A program made the position numbers and the translations under genes. Positions 58,000 through 64,000 of a stretch of 64,000 nucleotides of DNA are shown here, in pieces. This DNA comes from Gnetum montanum (taxonomy: Eukaryota > Streptophyta > Gnetopsida > Gnetales > Gnetaceae): the NCBI GenBank assembly GCA_015680685.1, contig MNCI01003051.1, forward strand, positions 384,307 through 448,306, in the 5' to 3' direction. Below the pieces are notes generated by a model. That model searched no databases. It was not told the DNA's origin and worked only from the letters and a program-made list of their open reading frames with translations. Each line of letters begins with the position of its first letter. The first letter of the stretch is position 1.

Positions 58000-59829
58000 G
58001 GTTGATGTTGTGGTGCAAAACCTTTTAATACTACTAGTGGTGATGTAGAAGGAGGTGAAGGATGAGAATATTAAGAGTAAGGAGAAGTGTAAGGAACATG
58101 AGGTTGTGATCCAATAGGAGAGGACATGGGTTGATAATACTCAAGAGAATGATAATGATGAGGTGAAGCAAAGGATGTTGATCTAGTTGGAGAAACAGTG
58201 TGTTGAACATAATAAGCACTTGGTTTTGGGTGGCACGAAGGATGTGGCCAGTTTGAAGATGGCCACCCCCACAACTAGGGGTTTTTCCACTATGGTTGAA
58301 CATGGTACTTTTAAATGAAATTTGAATGTAACATTCTTCCCTAATGCTCATGTAGATGTGAAAAGATTGGGCCTTTGGGGTGATCATACATGCAAAAATT
58401 GACACTTATGATTTATAGTTGATCCCCTATCCTTGTTTTCTTTAGCCCTTATTTTAAATTATCGAATGGTGTTCTATCCTATTTCTAGGTTTGGTATCCT
58501 CTATTTGTTCTAGTTGTTAGAGTTATCTTGTGCGGTCCTTCCTCTAACAATGTTTGCATATTCTTCACATTTTTCATGTACCCACTCCATCATCTTATTG
58601 ATCTTTACCTCAATTTCATCTAGTGATTTTAGTATTGGAAAAGATGGGAATGATTCCACCTCCTCAAGATGAGTTGATTTCTCCTCTTCATGATTATGGA
58701 CCTTCATTACTTTAAGAGTTTGGTCTTGTTGAGATCTTTCAACATTCTCCCATTTGGCGATATCTCCTTCTTCTTTTGCTACTTGCTTAATAAGTTCTCA
58801 AAATTAGTGGGTTCGTAGTTCATATAGTTGACCTGGGGCATACATCCCTAGGGTCTCCCTTGTTTCATTAAGGAGCCCATCCATGATGTGACACATTAGC
58901 CTTTCCTCAAAGAACCCATGGCCTGGACATTTGTTTAACAATGAGTAATATTTTTCTAAGGCCACATCCAAGGGTTCATGTTGCCCTTGTTTCCACTCTT
59001 GGATTTGTCTCCTCAAGGTTGACACTTTTGCATAGGTTTGATATCTTTCATTGAATATTTTCACCATTGTAGGCCAATGGTGAATTGAATTTGATTTTAA
59101 GGACCTGTACCATACTTTTGCTTGGCCAACGAGTGTCATAGGAAAGAGCTTAAGTTTTTTCCATCCATTTTCAATGTTGTTCCATGCATAGGCATCATAG
59201 AAGGCTTGTAAATGATGTTGTAGATCTAAATCATAGCCTCCTGAGAACTTTGGAAAGTTGTTTAAATCAATCCTGGGTAGATGGCTTTCCTTGCGATACC
59301 TGCAGGATATCTAAACAACCTCTATTATATGCATTAGGCTCTTAGTGGCTAGCAAGGGTTCATCATCGCTAAATAGGTTGTAAGTCTGTGAGTTGGGATG
59401 ATGTTGTCTTTGTTCATGTTGGCATTCCTAATTTTGTCTGTGGGTTCAATTTTTATTTCTACGCCAACCCCTTAAGGAATAGTCATCTGCATCACAACTT
59501 GACATTGAAAGAACAAAAAAATAAAGGGAACTAAAAGACTCATCATGACTTTTGTAAGTCTCCCAATCATCCCATGATGTACTCTTGCTACCCATTGGGA
59601 AGGTCCTAGGCCTTATAGGCCCCCCCAGTTTAGGAGATGTCCCATCCTCACTAGAGTTGTCTGAGTTGGATGACAAAAGTCCCTGAATATCTTTGGGGTA
59701 TCTATGAACATATGAAACTCCTGCATAATATTGAGTACTCCAAACTTCTTCTTCATCATAAATTTTGTTAGTTCTCCAATGAATTTCCTCATTAGATGTT
59801 ACATTATCATTATCTTGTGAAAGAGACAC
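58000..59829 (-). pseudogene. ATH4 gag
   Basis: Start at 59829 (MSLSQDNDNVTSNEEIHWRT), supported by the ATH5 start MPLLQDYNNATSSEVVHWRT. The capsid-like core at 59139-58804 reads MTLVGQAKVWYRSLKSNSI, YAKVSTLRRQIQEWKQGQHE and HIMDGLLNETRETLGMY, a Retrotrans_gag pattern. A helical segment follows (EIEVKINKMMEWVHEKC), then a serine/proline/tyrosine-rich tail with YYQPMSSPIGSQPH. Frameshifts separate the blocks, and protease does not follow. Confidence 0.85.
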
Positions 59830-59939
59830 TGTTGTGAATTATGTGTGACTTAGTTTAATTTCTTTATCTAAAAGATATATCATTAATACCTTGTTACTAC
59901 GATCTTGTATGATATAACTAATCTAGATAACTAGCACCA

Positions 59940-59957
59940 TCCCTGGAAACAGTGCTA
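59940..59957 (-). promoter_or_regulatory. ATH4 primer binding site (tRNA-Asp type)
   Basis: Minus strand TAGCACTGTTTCCAGGGA against TGGCGCCGTTGCCGGGGA, one base from the LTR end. Every mismatch is G-to-A, C-to-T or G-to-T. Confidence 0.7.
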
Positions 59958-59958
59958 A

Positions 59959-60849
59959 TGATGAGCGGTGAGGTACCCCTATGCTCAACCATACGAATAT
60001 GAGTGTGTACATGCGATCTAATTGAACTCCATGGATGGACTAGTTGTGGCACCTAGATAGTTATANAAACTCCATGGATGGACTAGTTGTGGCACCTAGA
60101 TAGTTATACATTGATTGTAGTTCACAGTCTTCCCACCTAGACTAGTATTTGCTTTGTCACATACGATTTAGTCTAGAGTGAGATGTATGATGTGGTTTCT
60201 ACCACTATGCTACTCCTAAGGACAATGAGAAATAACTTAACTAAGCTAATATGCAATAGGAAATAAGATCTAAGCTAGCCTAAGTGCAATGAGCATCCAT
60301 CCCTAATCATCCATATGACTTCATGTACTATTTCTAGGATTACCAAGTGCACATCACTCGAAACACTACTTGATACACTACTGGGTTACTACGTAGTTAC
60401 ACTTAAATGTTCATGATTAGGAAATACTCATTCCATGTTAACAATAGGAATAGTAAATGACAATAAAAGAAATATTAACTAAGAAAGCAACAATAAGTGA
60501 TAAATAATTAAAAAAATTAAAAACCTAAGTGAATGTTGCAATGATGGAATAATCTCAATCTTTATTTTTGATTGTGTGTGTGTCCAAGTATGTCACACTT
60601 GAACAAAGGTTCTGTACAATTACAAGCATCACACTATAGGCATGCACTTGGGAAAAGAGCTGAAAACTAACTAAAAACTAACAAAAAAAAGACTCAAGGC
60701 TCCTAATTCTTCTAATCCTCTCTTCCCTGTGTGCCTGAGTGCTATATTTATAGGCTAACACAAGAATCATCATATCATGTATATGATATTGTATCTAGGA
60801 TATGATATCGCATACCCAATATTGAGGCCTGGAAAACATCGATTCATCA
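59959..60849 (-). repeat. ATH4 5' LTR, flanked by PBS on one side and PPT on the other
   Basis: Left edge TGATGAGCGGTGAGG, right edge CGATTCATCA. TATA on the minus strand at 60745-60752. It has PBS and gag on the left but a PPT (TACCCCCACAAC on plus) on the right, so it serves as 5' LTR of one unit and 3' LTR of another. The length is inflated by about 42 bases if the N-linked duplication is an assembly artefact. Confidence 0.9.
60025..60108. repeat. 41-bp direct duplication around a single N (probable assembly join)
   Basis: AACTCCATGGATGGACTAGT and the following 21 bases occur at 60025-60065 and again at 60068-60108, separated by an N at 60066 and one base. The left LTR has this sequence once. 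Confidence 0.85.
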
Positions 60850-61085
60850 TACCCCCACAACTAAATAAAAGCTCATCCTTGAGTTAAACAAAATGAGGAA
60901 CAAGTTCATTTGATTACATAGTGGATAAGTATGGGATTATTAAATGACAATGGATTATTTCATGCCACAGTATGGGGCTAAACAAAACAAAATCTAGACA
61001 CCAACACAACATAAAATTTTTTTTGGAACTCATGTGGTTCTTGGTGGTGGTGGCTCCTCCATGGGCTTCTTCCTTTTATCATGTG
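60850..61085 (-). pseudogene. Second copy of the 3' internal tail with the C-terminus of the additional ORF
   Basis: Close match to 52461-52694. The minus reading near 61085-61033 is GAHDKRKKPMEEPPPPRTT followed by the same TGA, so the C-terminus is conserved. Homology ends at TGCTCCA, where the ORF should continue. Confidence 0.8.
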
Positions 61086-61120
61086 CTCCATGAGCAGCAA
61101 CATACCCCTATGCTCATCAC
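61086..61120 (-). repeat. Short remnant of a third ATH4-type LTR
   Basis: ATGAGCAGCAACATACCCCT then ATGCTCATCACCATGC resembles the first 38 bases or so of the LTRs at 51597 and 59959. It is joined directly to the truncated ORF tail on its left. Confidence 0.6.
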
Positions 61121-61455
61121 CATGCAAAGGCATGCTTCCTATTTATTGGTTGATGATAGGAATGATGATATGTTCCATGATAATTTATAAACCACAAGAA
61201 GAAAGTTAAGAAGAGAACCCAACAAATCCCCTTGAGGTCACACCCTTTTTAATTCCCACTTCACCTTTTTCCCTTTCTTCAAGGCACAATGATCATTAGT
61301 TAATTTTTAGTTTCATGTAAGAAGAACCATATTTTTTTTATGATAAAGACCTCTTATTTAGAAAAAAATGAAGGGATGGATGATGTGGTCCCATTCCATT
61401 ACACAATTATTTACCCACTAATCTTGATAACATAGGATAAAAACTAAACACATGG
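61121..61455 (-). other. Continuation of the ATH3 spacer, interrupted by ATH4 and ATH5
   Basis: Matches ATH4 spacer 57090-57400. Since 50790-51591 matches 56280-56800, the two pieces look like one ATH3 spacer split by the ATH4 block. The ATH5 LTR begins at 61456. Confidence 0.5.
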
Positions 61456-62374
61456 TGATGAGTCATGATCTATCAGGCCCAGTTATTGGAGCCCTGGTTT
61501 GATAGGCCTCGATATCAAGCTGTGTTAACTAGGCTATGTATACGGGGCCCCGTATACACGGCCCTGTCGATGCATCCACCCATGCGTCGACACAGCCTTG
61601 TTTACACAAAGTCTATTTTTAGCCTATAAATAAGTGGCCCTCCATCACACCTAGGTATCTTAGGAATTAGTTGTAGCCAGACTCTTACAGTTTATTCCCA
61701 CAAGAGTTAGAATATTTTCCCAGTGCATGCCCGCAGTGTGATTCTTGTAATTGTACGGAACCTTTGTTCGAGTGTGACGTACTTGGACACGCACATGATC
61801 GGCAATAAAGATTGAGATTACTTCATCATTGCAGCATTCACTTAGTTTAATTATTTAATTGTTATTATTAATTATTATTGTATTTATTATTTTCTTAGTT
61901 AGTATTTCTTTACCATCATTTACTATTCTTGTTGTTAACTGCAAAATGAGTATGACTTAATCACGAGCATTTAAGTGTGACTACTTGGTAACCCAGTAGC
62001 GTACCTAGGATCTACGCTTGGTAATCCCTGTAGTAGTCATGCACAAGGTCCAAGATGTGTACAGATGATTAAGGAACGGATGCTCATCGCACTTAGGCTA
62101 GCTTAGACTTCATTTCCTATTACTTATTAGTTTAATCAAGATTATTTTCCATTGTCTCTAGGAGTAGCATTAGTTTAGGATCACATCATATGCCTCACTT
62201 TGGACTAAACCATACATGACAAAGCAAATACTAGTCTAGGTGGGAAGACAGCAAACTACGATCAATGCGTAACTCTCTAGATACCACAACTAGCTAGTCT
62301 GCGGAGTTCAATTGGATCATGCATGAACGCTTATATTTGTATGGTTGAGTGTAGGGGTACCTCGCCACTCATCA
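61456..62374 (+). repeat. ATH5 5' LTR (plus)
   Basis: Starts TGATGAGTCATGATC and ends CGCCACTCATCA. TATA at 61625-61632, AATAAA at about 61805. It is the reverse-oriented relative of the ATH4 LTRs in R-U5 (GTACTTGGACACGCACATGA), but its U3 is of the palindromic GTATACGGGG/GTCGATGCAT type. Confidence 0.9.
61538..61595. repeat. Perfect 20-bp palindrome and adjacent inverted repeat in the ATH5 U3
   Basis: GTATACGGGGCCCCGTATAC at 61538-61557 is a perfect palindrome. It is followed by arms CTGTCGATGCAT (61564-61575) and ATGCGTCGACACAG (61582-61595), about 70 bases upstream of the TATA box. Confidence 0.95.
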
Positions 62375-62375
62375 T

Positions 62376-62393
62376 TGGCACCATTGCTGGGGA
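62376..62393 (+). promoter_or_regulatory. ATH5 primer binding site (tRNA-Asp type)
   Basis: TGGCACCATTGCTGGGGA differs from TGGCGCCGTTGCCGGGGA at three positions, all transitions, and starts one base after the LTR. Confidence 0.85.
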
Positions 62394-62517
62394 TGGTGCT
62401 AGTTATCTAGATTAGTTATATCATACAAGATCATTGTATAAGAAATTAACAATATATATTTTAGGAAGAAAAAATTTACAAAAAGTCACATATAAATTCA
62501 CACACAATTTCACAGCC

Positions 62518-63827
62518 ATGCCTCTCCTACAAGACTATAATAATGCCACATCTAGTGAGGTAGTTCATTGGAGAACCAATGAATATTATGACAATGAAGA
62601 TTGGAGTACACAACCTGAGGTGGGGGTTTCTTATAAACATAAATGAAGACAACATCATCCCAATGCATGAAAGCATAACTTACCCAATGATGATAGGCCC
62701 CTACTGGCCACTACAAGCTTAACGGAAATACAAGAGGCTTTTTGAATAGCCCACAGGCATCATAAGGAAAGTGTCTACCCGTGCTTAATTTAAACAACTT
62801 TTCCAAGTTTTCAAGAGGCTATGATTCAGATCTGCAACAACATTTACAAGCCTTCTATAATGCCTGTACATGGAACAATATTGATAATAGATGGAAAAAA
62901 CTTAAGCTCTTTCCTATGACACTCGTGGGCCAAGAAAAAGTATGGTATAGGTCGTTAAAACCAAAATCAATTCGACATTGGCCGATAATGGTAGAACTTT
63001 TCAACAAAAGATATCAAACTTATGCGAGAGTGTCAACCTTGAGGATACAAATCCAAAAATGGAAACAAGGGCAACATGAACCCTTGGACATGGCCTTAGA
63101 AAGATATTATGTACTATTAAACAATTGTCGAGGCCATGGGTTCTCCGAGGAGAGGCTAATGTACCATATCATAGATGGGCTCCATAATGAAACAAGGGAG
63201 ACCCTAGGGATGTATGCCCAAGGTCAACTATATGAGCTACGAACCCATCAACTCCAATAGTTTATTAAGCGGATAGAAAAAGAAGAAGGAGAAATAACTA
63301 AATGGGAGAATGTTGAAGGTTCTTAACAGGACCAAAATCTCAACTTAACAAGGGTCCATGATCATGAAGAGGAGAAATCAACTCACTTCAAGGAGGTGGA
63401 ATCATCTCTGCCAATCCTATAATCACTAGATGAAATTGAGGTAAAGATTAATAATATGATGGACTGGGTACATAAAATGTGTGGAGAATATGCCAACATT
63501 ATTAAAGGATGAACTATGCCAAACTGAGAAACAGGACAGGACACCACGCGACAATCAGAAAGAAGGGTTGAAGAGAATAAGGATAAGAACTCAACTGCCA
63601 ATCATACGTATCAATGTAATATTTTCTTGTACGATCACACCAAAGGTCAATGTCTAATCTTGTCACACTTACATGAGCATTGGAGAGGAATGTTAAATCT
63701 AGAGTTCGTACAAAAATACTATGTCCAACCACAGTGGCAAAAACCTCAATCGTGGGGGAGGCCACCACCAACTAGAGCATACCCTTCGTATGTCCCAGCA
63801 CCAAATGCTTATTATGTTCAACACCCT
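62518..63827 (+). pseudogene. ATH5 gag (runs into gap)
   Basis: Start at 62518 (MPLLQDYNNATSSEVVHWRT), matching ATH4. After stops near 62640-62780, the core at 62781-63260 is open for 159 codons: GYDSDLQQHLQAFYNACTW, MTLVGQEKVWYRSLKPKSI, HEPLDMALERYYVLLNNC, MYHIIDGLHNETRETLGMY. Then EIEVKINNMMDWVHKMCGEY, a knuckle remnant near CNIFLYDHTKGQC (second cysteine is F), and a Q/P/Y-rich tail to AYYVQHP, where the N gap starts. This is the best preserved gag in the window. Confidence 0.85.
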
Positions 63828-64000
63828 NNNNNNNNNNNNNNNNNNNNNNNNNNNNNNNNNNNNNNNNNNNNNNNNNNNNNNNNNNNNNNNNNNNNNNNNN
63901 NNNNNNNNNNNNNNNNNNNNNNNNNNNNNNNNNNNNNNNNNNNNNNNNNNNNNNNNNNNNNNNNNNNNNNNNNNNNNNNNNNNNNNNNNNNNNNNNNNNN
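63828..64000. other. Assembly gap
   Basis: Run of N to the end of the window. Confidence 1.

Larger units (their letters stand above)
51597..61120 (-). mobile_element. ATH4: Athila-like element with gag and additional ORF but no pol, in a tandem multi-LTR block
   Basis: Minus-strand order is LTR (60849-59959), PBS, gag (59829-58000), spacer, U3-like block, additional ORF, PPT region, LTR (52460-51597). No protease, RT, RNase H or integrase is found between gag and spacer, so movement would depend on another element. Right of the upstream LTR lies a second PPT region with the end of the same ORF (60850-61085), then the first 35 bases or so of a third LTR. The unit thus looks like LTR-internal-LTR-internal-LTR with a large deletion. 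It splits ATH3. Confidence 0.7.

Overview
The window looks like a stretch of large, repeat-filled seed-plant nuclear DNA, most likely from a gymnosperm such as a conifer. That guess rests on the density of old, diverged and nested Ty3/gypsy elements, long AT-rich non-coding stretches and an endogenous caulimovirid; nothing in the sequence fixes the species. I see no intact host gene, rRNA, tRNA or CRISPR array. All coding matches were made by reading translations by eye, without database searches, and nearly every coding region carries stops or frameshifts.

Layout, left to right. 1-6925 (-): an Athila-like Ty3/gypsy remnant (ATH1) with gag, protease, RNase H, an integrase zinc finger and an extra downstream ORF (aORF). 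7050-13040 (+): a Tat/Ogre-like element (TAT1) with LTR, PBS, gag and protease. 13040-17113 (-): an endogenous caulimovirid with movement protein, coat protein and protease but no reverse transcriptase. 17114-22327 (-): TAT2, with LTR, a 31-bp tandem repeat, integrase, dual RNase H and RT. 22328-29190 (+): a promoter-like segment followed by a decayed multi-exon gene of unknown function, split by a 1.45 kb Tat LTR. 29390-35793 (-): TAT3, with LTR, gag, protease and an intron-like spacer holding a second tandem repeat. 35794-42997 (+): TAT4, with an RT-RNase H-second RNase H-integrase pol, tandem-repeat 3' UTR, PPT and LTR. 42998-44550 (-): ATH2 leader, PBS and LTR, inserted in an RTE-type LINE (44551-45330, -). 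45331-48570: AT-rich DNA with two SINE-like pieces. 48588-49861: a truncated LTR between 0.28 kb direct repeats. 49869-61455 (-): ATH3, split by a tandem multi-LTR Athila-like insertion (ATH4) with gag and aORF but no pol. 61456-63827 (+): ATH5, with LTR, PBS and gag, running into an N gap.

The most interesting signal is the Athila-like family. Two diverged copies (ATH1, ATH4) carry the same extra ORF downstream of gag/pol. Its N-terminal domain resembles the 'putative plant transposon protein' type and is followed by a long coiled coil. Just upstream of that ORF each copy has a short block resembling LTR U3 DNA with its own TATA box, as if the ORF has a private promoter derived from an LTR. 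Related LTR-proximal DNA in ATH3 shows the 3' spacer next to a PPT and LTR with no ORF between, so the promoter plus ORF behaves as a module.

The Tat-like elements show the lineage's typical parts: a second RNase H, a stop-filled spacer with a splice-acceptor-like end between protease and RT, and minisatellites both in that spacer and in the 3' UTR. Their LTRs are packed with a decamer related to GAGCGTAGTC in both orientations.
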